In this document: positions 25,704 through 35,421 of the stretch, in pieces
Numbering within the stretch: position 1 is the first letter of the stretch
Layout of the letters: each line of letters starts with the position of its first letter
Assembly (NCBI RefSeq): GCF_017068395.1
Contig: NZ_CP070619.1
Location: 2,728,001-2,792,000 of the forward strand
Reading direction: 5' to 3'
Length of the DNA: 64,000 bases
Source of the DNA: Rhodococcus pseudokoreensis
Lineage (GTDB): Bacteria > Actinomycetota > Actinomycetes > Mycobacteriales > Mycobacteriaceae
Notes under the pieces: model-generated
Databases searched by the model: none
Seen by the model: only the letters and a program-made list of their open reading frames with translations
Told to the model about the DNA's origin: nothing
Program-made: the position numbers and the translations under genes

Positions 25704-27381
25704 CGGCGCTCACCTCGATCACCCGGTCGGCGGCCGCGAGCACGGTCGGCCGGTGCCCCACCACCACGACCGTCCGGCCCGCGTCGGCCAGGCTGCGCAG
25801 GGAATCGAGCACGGTCCGCTCCGATGCGTCGTCGAGGTGTGCGGTGGGTTCGTCGAGCACAAGGACCGGACGCCGAGTGGCCAGCACCCGGGTCAGGGCG
25901 AGCCGCTGCCGCTGTCCGAGCGACAGTCCCGTTCCCCCGGATCCGACGCGCGTGTTCCAGCCGTCCGGGAGTTCGGCGAGGACCTCGTCGAAACCCGTGG
26001 CTTCGCAAGCCTGTTCGAGGTCGACGACGTCGCCGAGGAGCCGGAGGTTCTCGCCCAAGGTGCCGGGAACGAGGACGGGGTGCTGCGGCAGCCACGCCAC
26101 CTGCGCCCACCACGCGGACCGGTCGAGGGAATTCACGGGGACGCCCGCCACCCGCACCTGCCCGCCGTCGGGTTCGACGAGGCCGAGAAGTGCGTGCACC
26201 GCAGTCGATTTCCCGGCGCCGTTGGGTCCGGTCAGCACGGTCACCGCGCCGGGTTCGACGGTCCCGGACAGTCCGTGCGGCGCCAGGCCGTGTCGCGACG
26301 CGACGTCCACGTCGTCGAACTCGAGGCGCGTCCCGGTGGCGTCCACCACGATTGCGCCGTCGGAATCGACCGGCTCGTCGGCATCGATGACGGCGAAGGC
26401 CCTGCTCGCGGCGGCCATTCCGTCCTCCGCGGCGTGGAACTGGGTGCCGACCATCCGCAGCGGGAGGTACACCTCGGGCGCGAGGATCAGTGCCACGATC
26501 CCCGCTTCGAGTCCCATGCCGCCGTAGACGAGTCGGAGGCCGATGCTCACGGCGACGAGCGCGACGCACAGAGTGGCCAGGAGTTCGAGCACCATCGACG
26601 ACAGGAACGCCACCCGCAGCGCCGACATCGTGGTGCGGCGGTGCGCGTCGCCGAGTTCGCGTACCCGCGTCGCCGGCCCCTGTTCGCGGCCGAGTGCGCG
26701 GAGTGTGGGTAGACCGGCCAGCAGGTCGAGCAGTTGCGAGGACAGTGTGGTCATCGCGGTCAGCGTCTTGGCGGCCTTGCCCCGGGTGAGTAGGCCGATG
26801 AGGATCATGAAGACCGGGATGAGCGGCAGCGTGACGAAGATGATGGCCGCCGAGGTCAGATCCTGGAATGCGATGACCACCAACGTCGCCGGAGTGAGCG
26901 TGCCCGCGAGGACCAGGGCGGGGAGGTACCCGGTGAGGTACGGCACGAGTCCGTCGATGCCGCGGGTGAGCACGGTCGCGATCTCGTCCCGCCGCGGATC
27001 GAGTGCGCGCGGCCGCATCCGGGTCGCGACACCGAGCACCTCGCCCTTCAGTTCCGCCACGACCCGGGAGGCGGACCGGTGTGCGAACCGGGACTGCGTC
27101 CAGGTGCCGAGGACCCGGATCCCCACCGCGGCCGCGAGGACCGTCAATTCGGTGGACCACCGACCGAGGTCGGTGGCGTCGTCGACGATGACGCCACCGA
27201 GCACCCGGCCGATCATGAGCGCCGACACGATGACCATCGCGACGTTGACGATCGACAGTCCGACCGTGAGGACGAGATACCCGCGGGCCGCCGCCGAGTA
27301 CCGCCACAGGCGGGGATCGACGGGGCGCCGGGAACCGCGCTCCCCGGCGGGGCGGGGTGCGTCGCCTACCGCTGTGCTCAT
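25693..27381 (-). CDS. cydD: Thiol reductant ABC exporter subunit CydD
   Basis: 562-residue half-transporter with six membrane helices (from about residue 25 to 310) and a C-terminal ATPase (Walker A GPNGAGKS, signature LSLGQRQR, Walker B VLVLDEPTAHLD). It forms the heterodimer with CydC. ATG 27381 is favoured because it overlaps the cydB stop (ATGA); an upstream extension would lie within cydB. The two subunits are separate here, not the fused CydDC seen in some actinobacteria. Confidence 0.93.
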   Translation of the reverse strand: MSTAVGDAPRPAGERGSRRPVDPRLWRYSAAARGYLVLTVGLSIVNVAMVIVSALMIGRVLGGVIVDDATDLGRWSTELTVLAAAVGIRVLGTWTQSRFAHRSASRVVAELKGEVLGVATRMRPRALDPRRDEIATVLTRGIDGLVPYLTGYLPALVLAGTLTPATLVVIAFQDLTSAAIIFVTLPLIPVFMILIGLLTRGKAAKTLTAMTTLSSQLLDLLAGLPTLRALGREQGPATRVRELGDAHRRTTMSALRVAFLSSMVLELLATLCVALVAVSIGLRLVYGGMGLEAGIVALILAPEVYLPLRMVGTQFHAAEDGMAAASRAFAVIDADEPVDSDGAIVVDATGTRLEFDDVDVASRHGLAPHGLSGTVEPGAVTVLTGPNGAGKSTAVHALLGLVEPDGGQVRVAGVPVNSLDRSAWWAQVAWLPQHPVLVPGTLGENLRLLGDVVDLEQACEATGFDEVLAELPDGWNTRVGSGGTGLSLGQRQRLALTRVLATRRPVLVLDEPTAHLDDASERTVLDSLRSLADAGRTVVVVGHRPTVLAAADRVIEVSADVA

Positions 27382-28415
27382 CTGCGCTCGAGCGGGAGAC
27401 CGATCGACGGCGGGATGTGCTTGGTCGAGATCCGTTGACGGAACACCCAGTACGTCCAGCCCTGGTAGATCAGCACCACCGGGGTGAGGAACGCGGCGGC
27501 CCACGTCATCACCTTCAGCGTGTACGGACTCGACGACGCGTTGTCGATGGTGAGGCTGTACGCGGCGTCCAGGGTGGACGGCATGACGTTGGGGAACAGC
27601 GAGCCGAACAGCAGGGCCACGGTGGCGATCACCGCGATCGAGGTGAGCGCGAACGCCCAGCCCTCACGTTCGGCGCGGGTGAGCGCGACCACCCCGAGGA
27701 GTGCGGCGGCGGCGATCGCGACGAGGATCCACGTCCAGCCCTTGCCGTGCGCCAACTGCGTCCACAGCACGAACGCGCCCGCCACCGGAACGGCCGGGAT
27801 CGCCAGCCGCGACGCCAGTTCGACGGCGTCCGTGCGGACCTCGTCGGCCGTCTTGAGGGCGAGGAACACCGCGCCGTGCAGGGCGAACACGAGCGCCGTC
27901 GTCAGACCGCCCAGCAGCGCATAGGGATTGAGCAGATCGAGGAGGTTCGAGGTGACCTGCTTGTCGGCGTCGATGTCGACGCCGCGCACGATGTTCGCGA
28001 ACGCGACACCCCACAGCACGGCTGGGACCCACGACCCGAAGACGATGCCCCAGTCGCACCGTCGGCGCCAGGTGTCGTCGTCGATCTTGCCGCGGTACTC
28101 GATGGCGCAGATCCGGACGATCAGCGCGACGAGGATGATCAGCAGCGGCAGATAGAAACCGGAGAACAAGGTGGCGTACCACTCGGGGAACGCCGCGAAC
28201 AACGCGCCGCCGCCGGTGATCAGCCACACCTCGTTGCCGTCCCACACGGGGCCGATCGTGTTGAGCACCACCCGCCGTCGGGTGTCCCCGTTCGGGTCCT
28301 TGCGCCTGCCGAGCACCGGCATCAGCATGCCGACACCGAAATCGAAGCCCTCGAGGACGAAGTACCCGATGAAGAGCACCGCGATCAGGATGAACCACAC
28401 TTCTTGAAGTCCCAT
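27378..28415 (-). CDS. cydB: Cytochrome bd ubiquinol/menaquinol oxidase subunit II
   Basis: 345-residue integral membrane subunit with about nine helices. The N-terminus (MGLQEVWFILIAVLF then LEGFDFGVG) carries the standard CydB motif, and WDGNEVWLITGGGALFAAFP is conserved. It pairs with CydA to reduce oxygen to water with quinol. ATG 28415 lies 10 nt after the cydA stop; a longer frame upstream would overlap cydA. The ATGA overlap with cydD couples oxidase and exporter. Confidence 0.95.
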   Translation of the reverse strand: MGLQEVWFILIAVLFIGYFVLEGFDFGVGMLMPVLGRRKDPNGDTRRRVVLNTIGPVWDGNEVWLITGGGALFAAFPEWYATLFSGFYLPLLIILVALIVRICAIEYRGKIDDDTWRRRCDWGIVFGSWVPAVLWGVAFANIVRGVDIDADKQVTSNLLDLLNPYALLGGLTTALVFALHGAVFLALKTADEVRTDAVELASRLAIPAVPVAGAFVLWTQLAHGKGWTWILVAIAAAALLGVVALTRAEREGWAFALTSIAVIATVALLFGSLFPNVMPSTLDAAYSLTIDNASSSPYTLKVMTWAAAFLTPVVLIYQGWTYWVFRQRISTKHIPPSIGLPLERR

Positions 28416-28425
28416 GACCGTCCCC

Positions 28426-29922
28426 CTAGTACGCGAACGAGAGTTGCTCGGGCTTGCCCGGTTCTTCGGGCTCGTCGTGGTCGTCACCCGGTGGATGCGC
28501 GTCGTGTTCGAGCGGTCCCTCCACCGTGTAGCGGCGGATCAGCGTGAACCACACGACCGCCAGCGAGCCGTAGACCACCGTGAACGTGATGAGCGAGACC
28601 CAGACGGTCCACGGGGAGTGATTCGAGACGCCTTGGTCGACAGTCAGTCTGATCATGTCCACCCCGGTCGGGTTGGGCGCCACGACCCACGGTTGGCGGC
28701 CCATCTCGGTGAACACCCAGCCCGCGCTGTTTCCGAGGAACGGCGTCGGGATGACGAGGATGGACAGCCAGCCGTACCACTTCTTGTCCGGGACACGGCC
28801 GCCGCGGGTCATCCACAGGCCGACCACGGCGAGCAGCGCCGACCCTGCCGCCCAGCCGATCATCGCGCGGAACGTCCAGTAGGTGACGAACAGGTTGGGC
28901 TTGTAGTTGCCCGGGCCGTACATCTCCTCGTAGCGGGCCTGGATCTCGCTGACGCCCTCGACGGTGGAGTCGAAGCTGCCGTCCGCGAGGAACGAGGTGA
29001 GCCCGGGGATCTTGATGAGCTGGGTGATGCTGTCGCAGTTGTTCTGGGTGCCGACGGTGAGGATCGAGAAGTCGGCGCCGGTTTCGGTGTGGCACAGCGA
29101 TTCGGCCGACGCCATCTTCATGGGTTGCTGTTCGAACATCAGCTTGCCCTGGATGTCGCCGGTGATCGCGAGTCCGACACCGGCGGCGACCATCACCCAC
29201 AGCGCGAGGATCGTGACCGGACGGAACATCGTCCTGGCGGTCTCCTCGTGCTTCTTCGCGACCTCCGGTTCGGTGGCTTCCTTCGACTTGCGCATGCTGC
29301 GCACCATCCACCAGCCGCCGACGCCTGCGACGAACGTGCCCGCCGTGAGGAACGCTCCGGCGACGACGTGCGGGAAGGCCGCGAGGGCGGTGTTGTTGGT
29401 GAGCAGTTCCCAGATGCTGGTGAGTTCCGCGCGCCCGGTCTCGGGGTTGTAGACCGCGCCCACCGGGTGCTGCATGAACGAGTTCGCGGTGATGATGAAG
29501 TACGCGGACGCGTTGACACCGATCGCGACGAGCCAGATGGTGGCCAGGTGGACGAGCTTGGGCAGCCTGCCCCAGCCGAAGATCCACAGTCCGAGGAACG
29601 TCGACTCGAGGAAGAACGCCACCAGTCCCTCGAGGGCGAGGGGCGCGCCGAACACGTCGCCGACGAAGCGCGAGTACTCGCTCCAGTTCATGCCGAACTG
29701 GAACTCCTGCACGATGCCGGTGGCGACGCCGAGTGCGAAGTTGATCAGGAAGAGTTTCCCGAAGAACTTGGTGAGCCGATACCAGTGGTCCTTTCCGGTG
29801 ACCACCCACATCGTCTGCATGACGGCGATCAGCGGGGCGAGCCCGATCGTCAGCGGTACGAGGATGAAGTGATAGACGGTGGTTATGCCGAACTGCCACC
29901 GGGAGACATCCAAGGCATCCAT
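28426..29922 (-). CDS. cydA: Cytochrome bd oxidase subunit I
   Basis: 498-residue haem-bearing subunit of the high-oxygen-affinity terminal oxidase. Visible landmarks are His in TTVYHFILVPL (haem b595/d ligand near residue 18), His in AAFPHVVAG (haem b558 ligand near 183), the GRQPW motif in EMGRQPWVV and a short quinone loop, as in the non-proteobacterial type. A charged Asp/Glu/His-rich tail ends the protein. It is the first gene of cydABDC. A BlaI/MecI-like dyad lies about 110 bp upstream at 30032-30050. Confidence 0.96.
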   Translation of the reverse strand: MDALDVSRWQFGITTVYHFILVPLTIGLAPLIAVMQTMWVVTGKDHWYRLTKFFGKLFLINFALGVATGIVQEFQFGMNWSEYSRFVGDVFGAPLALEGLVAFFLESTFLGLWIFGWGRLPKLVHLATIWLVAIGVNASAYFIITANSFMQHPVGAVYNPETGRAELTSIWELLTNNTALAAFPHVVAGAFLTAGTFVAGVGGWWMVRSMRKSKEATEPEVAKKHEETARTMFRPVTILALWVMVAAGVGLAITGDIQGKLMFEQQPMKMASAESLCHTETGADFSILTVGTQNNCDSITQLIKIPGLTSFLADGSFDSTVEGVSEIQARYEEMYGPGNYKPNLFVTYWTFRAMIGWAAGSALLAVVGLWMTRGGRVPDKKWYGWLSILVIPTPFLGNSAGWVFTEMGRQPWVVAPNPTGVDMIRLTVDQGVSNHSPWTVWVSLITFTVVYGSLAVVWFTLIRRYTVEGPLEHDAHPPGDDHDEPEEPGKPEQLSFAY

Positions 29923-30001
29923 GGCTACTCCGAAACTGGGCCCGTAGGACAGGCTTCAGGGCCGGAGCGTGGGCTTCCGCCCGACCCTTGAAAACAACGT
30001 A

Positions 30002-30024
30002 CTGCGGGGTCGTTTCCCCCGCAG
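30002..30024 (-). terminator. Possible terminator or leader hairpin between pabC and cydA
   Basis: CTGCGGGG (30002-30009) and CCCCGCAG (30017-30024) form an 8-bp stem with a 7-nt loop. On the minus strand it is followed by TACGTTGTTTT, so it could end the pabC transcript or sit in the cydA leader. Confidence 0.45.
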
Positions 30025-30031
30025 GACTTTG

Positions 30032-30050
30032 CTACTACGAAATGTAGTAG
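30032..30050. promoter_or_regulatory. BlaI/MecI-like operator upstream of cydA
   Basis: CTACTAC, GAAAT, GTAGTAG: a perfect 7-bp dyad around 5 bp. BlaI/MecI/CopY-family repressors recognise TACTACA...TGTAGTA, and this site differs from that at one position. It lies between the pabC stop (30056) and cydA, so the most likely target is the cydABDC promoter. No BlaI-type gene is in the window. Confidence 0.5.
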
Positions 30051-30055
30051 ACCTG

Positions 30056-30928
30056 TCAAGCCTCCGCGGACTCGGCTCCCGACGTCTCGACCGCGAGGTC
30101 GACCAGCTCCACGATCTCGTCGGCGAGGGGCGCGTCCGGCAGGGCGAGGCCGTCGATCTTGCGCACCCGCGCGGCCATGGTGATGCTGGAGATGAGCCAA
30201 ACACCTTCCGCCGTAATGAGATCCGCGGGACGCAGCGCCGCGTACTCGCAGCGGAACCCCTTGCCCGACGCCACCTCGTAGAGGGCCTGCTGCGTGGTGC
30301 CCGGCAGAATTCCGTGCTCCGGCGGCGGCGTGAGGAGCGTCTTCTCGCGGGCGATGACCACCGTGGAACGTGGCCCTTCCAACACATTGCCCTCACTACT
30401 GACGAAGATCACATCGTCGGCTCCGAACGTGGCCGCGTACCGCAGGGCGGCCATGTTCGTGGCATACGACAAGGTCTTCGCCCCGAGCAGCTGCCACGGC
30501 GCGCTCGCCGACAGATCCACCGAATAGCCACGGGCCAATGTGAGTACCGACACCCCGTCGCGGCGCGCGTCCAGGATCCGGTCGGAGACCGGCCCGACGG
30601 TGACGAAGGCGGTCGCGTCGCCACCGGACTCCCGGCCGCGGCTGAGCACGAGGCGCATCGCGCCCTCCCGCTCGGACCCCCACTCCTCGACCGCCAACTC
30701 CAGCGCCAGCCGCCAGTCGTCGAGGTCCTGCACCGGCAGACCGAGGGCCCGCGCCGACGCGACCAGTCGAGTGAGGTGCGGCTCCACCTTCAGTGCGCGA
30801 CCGCCGCGCACCAACAGCGTCTCGAAGACACCGTCGCCGCGCACCACCGCCAGATCGTCCGCATGCAGCAGCGGAGCGTCCGCGTCGCGCACCTCGTGGT
30901 CCAGTGTCACCAGCACTCGATCAGACAT
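30056..30928 (-). CDS. pabC: Aminodeoxychorismate lyase / class IV aminotransferase
   Basis: 290-residue PLP enzyme of the branched-chain aminotransferase fold (class IV). The PLP lysine lies in GAKTLSYATNMAALRYA, and VSSEGNVLEGPRSTVVI plus GILPGTTQQAL are cofactor phosphate-binding segments. At this position in mycobacteria the gene (Rv0812) is assigned as 4-amino-4-deoxychorismate lyase for folate synthesis; a D-amino acid aminotransferase cannot be excluded by sequence alone. ATG 30928 is supported by TAGGCT (30936-30941, minus strand) 7 nt ahead, i.e. a leaderless mRNA. Confidence 0.85.
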   Translation of the reverse strand: MSDRVLVTLDHEVRDADAPLLHADDLAVVRGDGVFETLLVRGGRALKVEPHLTRLVASARALGLPVQDLDDWRLALELAVEEWGSEREGAMRLVLSRGRESGGDATAFVTVGPVSDRILDARRDGVSVLTLARGYSVDLSASAPWQLLGAKTLSYATNMAALRYAATFGADDVIFVSSEGNVLEGPRSTVVIAREKTLLTPPPEHGILPGTTQQALYEVASGKGFRCEYAALRPADLITAEGVWLISSITMAARVRKIDGLALPDAPLADEIVELVDLAVETSGAESAEA

Positions 30929-30935
30929 GAGACCC

Positions 30936-30984
30936 AGCCTATCGACCCTGCTGACCGCCACCCGAGGTCCATGGTCCCTAGACT
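30936..30984. promoter_or_regulatory. Divergent leaderless promoters of pabC and ygfZ
   Basis: TAGGCT on the minus strand (30936-30941) ends 7 nt before the pabC ATG. TAGACT on the plus strand (30979-30984) ends 6 nt before the ygfZ GTG. Neither gene has a Shine-Dalgarno, so both transcripts probably start at the start codon. Clear -35 boxes are not seen. Confidence 0.5.
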
Positions 30985-30990
30985 GGGTTC

Positions 30991-32112
30991 GTGGTCGACA
31001 AACTGCCCGTCTCACCCAGTCCACTCGTCACGGCCCCGGGCGCGGTCCCTGCGCCCGAAGGCTCCCCCGACGCCGGCGTCGCCTGGCACCACGGCGATCC
31101 GCTCGGCGAACAACGCAGCGCCGAGCGTTCCGCGGTGGTCGTCGACCGCTCCCACCGGTTCGTCATCGCGATCAGCGGACCCGAACGACTCACCTGGCTG
31201 CACACCATCTCCAGCCAGCACGTCGCCGCACTCCCCGACGGCTCGAGCGCCGAGAACCTCAGCCTCGACGTCAACGGCCGCGTCGAACACCACTTCGTCC
31301 AGACCGACCTCGACGGCGTCACCTGGATCGACACCGAAGCCGACCGCGGACCCGACCTTCTCTCGTTCCTCACCAAGATGGTGTTCTGGTCCAAGGCCGA
31401 GCCCCGCGACGGCAACGAACTCGCCGTCCTCAGCGTGATCGGGCCCGACGCCACGGCCGTCCTCGACGCCGCCGGGGTCGCCGCGCCCGCCGAGCCGTAC
31501 GCCGCGGTCGCGGTCGCCGGGGGCGGATTCGTCCGCCGCATGCCGTGGCCGACCGCCGACTCCTTCGACCTGCTGGTCCCGCGGGAAGGTCTCGCGACCT
31601 GGTGGGGCCGGCTCACCGCCGCCGGCGCCGCCCCCGCCGGAACGTGGGCGTTCGAGGCACTCCGGGTGGCCGCCGTGCGTCCCCGGATCGGGCTCGACAC
31701 CGACGACCGCACCATCCCGCACGAGGTCCGCTGGATCGGCGGTCCCGCCGAGCACGGCGCCGTCCACCTCGAGAAGGGCTGCTACCGCGGCCAGGAGACC
31801 GTGGCCCGCGTCCACAACCTCGGCAAGCCGCCGCGGCACCTGGTCCTGCTGCACCTCGACGGCAGCGCCGAGGGCAGGCCGGAACCGGGTGACCCGGTGA
31901 CGGCGGGCGGCCGCGCCGTCGGACGGATCGGCACGGTGATCGACCATCACGAACTCGGCCCCATCGCGCTGGCCCTCGTCAAACGGTCCATCCCCACCGA
32001 CACCGAACTGGTGACCGGACCGTGCGCGGCGTCCATCGACCCCGACTCCGTGCCCGTCGACGACGCGGTCCAGGCCGGCCGCGCCGCCGTCGACCGGCTC
32101 CGCGGCCGGTGA
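30991..32112 (+). CDS. ygfZ: Folate-binding YgfZ/GcvT-like protein
   Basis: 373-residue member of the GcvT-fold family that supports Fe-S cluster assembly or repair with folate. The signature KGCYRGQETVARV is present near residue 264, and the N-terminal half has the LTWLHTISSQHV and ENLSLDVNGRVEHHF segments of the family. GTG 30991 is the start, as TAGACT ends 6 nt ahead (leaderless). The stop overlaps the MOSC gene GTG, and a third overlap joins the asparaginase gene, so three genes form one operon. Confidence 0.88.
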   Translation: MVDKLPVSPSPLVTAPGAVPAPEGSPDAGVAWHHGDPLGEQRSAERSAVVVDRSHRFVIAISGPERLTWLHTISSQHVAALPDGSSAENLSLDVNGRVEHHFVQTDLDGVTWIDTEADRGPDLLSFLTKMVFWSKAEPRDGNELAVLSVIGPDATAVLDAAGVAAPAEPYAAVAVAGGGFVRRMPWPTADSFDLLVPREGLATWWGRLTAAGAAPAGTWAFEALRVAAVRPRIGLDTDDRTIPHEVRWIGGPAEHGAVHLEKGCYRGQETVARVHNLGKPPRHLVLLHLDGSAEGRPEPGDPVTAGGRAVGRIGTVIDHHELGPIALALVKRSIPTDTELVTGPCAASIDPDSVPVDDAVQAGRAAVDRLRGR

Positions 32113-32777
32113 CCGGGACGACCGCGGCGGCCGGCGAGGTGCTGGCCGTCTGCGTGCTGCACACCGAACGTGACAGCGGCACCCGGCGAGTGACCCGCAC
32201 GGCGATCGACAAGCGGCCCGTCGACGGCCCGGTGGCCGTCACGACCACCGGACTGGCCGGCGACCGCGTCTGCGACACCGAATACCACGGCGGGCCGTTC
32301 AAGGCCGTCTACGCGTACCAGGAGGACGAGGCGCAGCGCTGGGCGTCGGAGCTCGGCCGCGTACTGCCCCCGGGATGGTTCGGCGAGAACCTCCGGGTGG
32401 ACGGCATCGCCGCGAGCGACGCCGTGATCGGCGAGCGCTGGCGGATCGGCACCACCGAACTGGAGGTGGCCGGCCCCCGGACGCCGTGCGGCACGTTCGG
32501 CGTGTGGGCCGCCGAGCCGAGATGGGTCAAGCGGTTCTCCGAGCGCGGCGACACGGGTGCGTACCTGCGGGTGGTGACCGAGGGCTCGATCACCGCAGGC
32601 GACGCCGTCCACCGCATCCACGTGCCCGGCCACGGCGTCACCGTGCGCGACCTGTTCACCGGCCGCGACCCGGAACGGTTCGTGGCACTGCTCGAACAGC
32701 AGGAGAACCTCGCCCCGACCGTCGCGGACAAGGCCCGCCGACGGATCGCCGGACTGGAAGTGCAGGTCACGTATTGA
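32109..32777 (+). CDS. MOSC-domain protein
   Basis: 222-residue MOSC protein of the YiiM-like kind. It has the conserved GLAGDRVCDTEYHGGPFKAVYAY, WFGENLRVDGI and the putative cysteine in RTPCGTFGVW that could carry sulfur or bind the molybdenum cofactor. YiiM-type proteins reduce N-hydroxylated compounds using molybdopterin; this is an analogy, not proof. The GTG overlaps the ygfZ stop, and its TGA overlaps the TTG of the asparaginase gene. Confidence 0.85.
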   Translation: MTGTTAAAGEVLAVCVLHTERDSGTRRVTRTAIDKRPVDGPVAVTTTGLAGDRVCDTEYHGGPFKAVYAYQEDEAQRWASELGRVLPPGWFGENLRVDGIAASDAVIGERWRIGTTELEVAGPRTPCGTFGVWAAEPRWVKRFSERGDTGAYLRVVTEGSITAGDAVHRIHVPGHGVTVRDLFTGRDPERFVALLEQQENLAPTVADKARRRIAGLEVQVTY

Positions 32778-33727
32778 GCATCGAACTGGTCGAGGTCGTC
32801 CGTTCCGGATTCCGTGAGTGCGTCCACCGTGGTTCCGCGGTGATCCTGAGCGCCGACGGCGAGATCGCGCTCGCCCTCGGCGAGGTGCACACGCCGATCT
32901 ACCCGCGGTCGTCGAACAAGCCGTGGCAGGCCGTGACGATGCTGCGGAACGGCTTCGAACCGATCAGTTCCGAAGAGCTCGCGATCGCGACCGCATCCCA
33001 CGAGGGCGAGTCGGACCACGTCGAACTCGTCGAGCGGCTCCTCGACCGGTACGGCCTCGACGAGGACCAGCTCCGGTGTCCCGCGGATCTGCCCTCCAAC
33101 GAGCTCGCGCGGGCCGAACTGCTGGCCGCCGGGGAACTCCCCCGCCCGGTGTACATGAACTGCTCCGGCAAGCACGCGGCGATGCTGGCCACGTGCCTGA
33201 CCGCCGACTGGCCGCTGGACAGCTACCTGGAGCCGACGCACCCCCTGCAACTCGCCGTCGTCGAGACGCTCGGCTCGATCAGCGGCGACGTCGACGCCGA
33301 ACTCGGCATCGACGGATGCGGGCTGCCGATCGTCCCGCTGTCGCTGACGCACCTGGCGCGGGCATTCGCGCGGCTCGTCACCGGCGAGCCCGGCTCCCCC
33401 GAGCTCGCCGTCGCCGACGCCGTCCGCGAGCACCCGTATCTCGTCTCGGGTACCGGCAAGGACGACGCACGGCTGATGCCGGTCGTTCCCGGGCTCCTGA
33501 CGAAGGCCGGCGCCGACGGGGTCTACGCGGGCGCGCTCCCCGACGGCTCGGCGTTCGCGCTGAAGATCGACGACGGTCACGAACGGGCCCGGTTGCCCCT
33601 CGCCGCAGCGCTTCTGCACCGGATGGGCGCCGAATGGACCGAGGATCTGGCGGCCCTCGCATCGCAGCCCGTGCTCGGCGGCGGCGTCCGGGTGGGGACC
33701 GTCCGGGCAATTCCGGGAGTCTTCTGA
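32774..33727 (+). CDS. L-asparaginase II family protein (thermolabile-type asparaginase)
   Basis: 317-residue protein of the asparaginase II family (Rhizobium etli AnsA-like fold, distinct from the bacterial type I/II enzymes). Family blocks are YPRSSNKPWQA, the ATASHEGESDHV segment, NCSGKHAAML and the GIDGCGLP motif, which carry the catalytic Ser/Lys residues. It probably hydrolyses asparagine to aspartate and ammonia in the cytoplasm. TTG 32774 is chosen from the 4-nt TTGA overlap with the MOSC gene. It is the last gene of the operon. Confidence 0.85.
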   Translation: MSIELVEVVRSGFRECVHRGSAVILSADGEIALALGEVHTPIYPRSSNKPWQAVTMLRNGFEPISSEELAIATASHEGESDHVELVERLLDRYGLDEDQLRCPADLPSNELARAELLAAGELPRPVYMNCSGKHAAMLATCLTADWPLDSYLEPTHPLQLAVVETLGSISGDVDAELGIDGCGLPIVPLSLTHLARAFARLVTGEPGSPELAVADAVREHPYLVSGTGKDDARLMPVVPGLLTKAGADGVYAGALPDGSAFALKIDDGHERARLPLAAALLHRMGAEWTEDLAALASQPVLGGGVRVGTVRAIPGVF

Positions 33728-33908
33728 AGTCGAATTCCCGGCATCGGGGCAGTTCGCGACCTCGATGAGACTAAACAGACACCGGTTCGGGGTGTGGATG
33801 GAAGCGCGAGGGACTTTTCCACGCTAGAGTGTGGGGCAGGAACTTACACACTCAAACGGGGCCGCCAAATTCCCCAGGCCGCCCCGCGAAAGCGCGAGGG
33901 GGTCAGCC

Positions 33909-34109
33909 ATGGGCCGCGGCCGGGCTAAGGCAAAGCAGACCAAGGTTGCACGCGAGCTGAAGTACAGCGTACCGACCACGGATTTTGACAGCCTGCAAAG
34001 AGAGCTCTCAGGTGGGTCGTCCAACTCGCATCGGGACGAGGTCTTCGCTGACCAGCGTGCCGACAGGGAGGGTCACTCCCGGGAGGACGACGACGACTGG
34101 CGGCGCTGA
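33909..34109 (+). CDS. DUF3073 small charged protein
   Basis: 66-residue hydrophilic protein, a conserved actinobacterial family (Rv0810c at this place in mycobacteria). It opens MGRGRAKAKQTKVARELKY, a basic segment that could bind nucleic acid, and ends in an acidic Asp-rich tail (EDDDDWRR). The role is unknown. The ribosome site GAGGGGGTCAGCC precedes ATG 33909 and lies in a possible CCCCGCG..CGCGAGGGG fold. The 181-nt upstream gap holds a TAGAGT -10-like box and no other gene. A strong bidirectional terminator follows. Confidence 0.9.
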   Translation: MGRGRAKAKQTKVARELKYSVPTTDFDSLQRELSGGSSNSHRDEVFADQRADREGHSREDDDDWRR

Positions 34110-34123
34110 GATCTGAAGACACA

Positions 34124-34161
34124 GAAATGAGGGGGAGCCGATACCGGCTCCCCCTCATTTC
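34124..34161. terminator. Bidirectional terminator between DUF3073 gene and purM
   Basis: Perfect 17-bp stem (34124-34140 with 34145-34161), ATAC loop. The stem begins GAAATGAG and so gives T-rich 3' ends on both strands. It serves the two convergent genes. Confidence 0.9.
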
Positions 34162-34221
34162 CACATCTTCAGCCGGTCGGGGCCACTAGCTCGCCCCGTT
34201 CCGACAGACGGCGACCGATCC

Positions 34222-35301
<1,080 letters not shown>

Positions 35302-35421
35302 GTGGTTGTTACTCCAGCCTTCTGTTGCTCGTCAAAATCGTGTCGGTCGGGCAATCGAGTGCTGTGATTGCGTCCTTACGGTACCGGAGTACGTTCCCCG
35401 GCCGACTCCCGATGTACCGGC

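Noticed and set aside
24024..29922. A frameshift or fusion in cydDC
   Set aside because: Both halves are full length with intact Walker motifs, and the reading frames overlap cleanly.
29923..30055. A Rex (redox) operator before cydA
   Set aside because: No TTGTGA-N6-TCACAA-like sequence is present. The only dyad is the CTACTAC/GTAGTAG site.
35302..35421. A riboswitch in the purF-purM gap
   Set aside because: There are short GC-rich repeats, but no recognisable riboswitch core, and the gap lies inside an operon.
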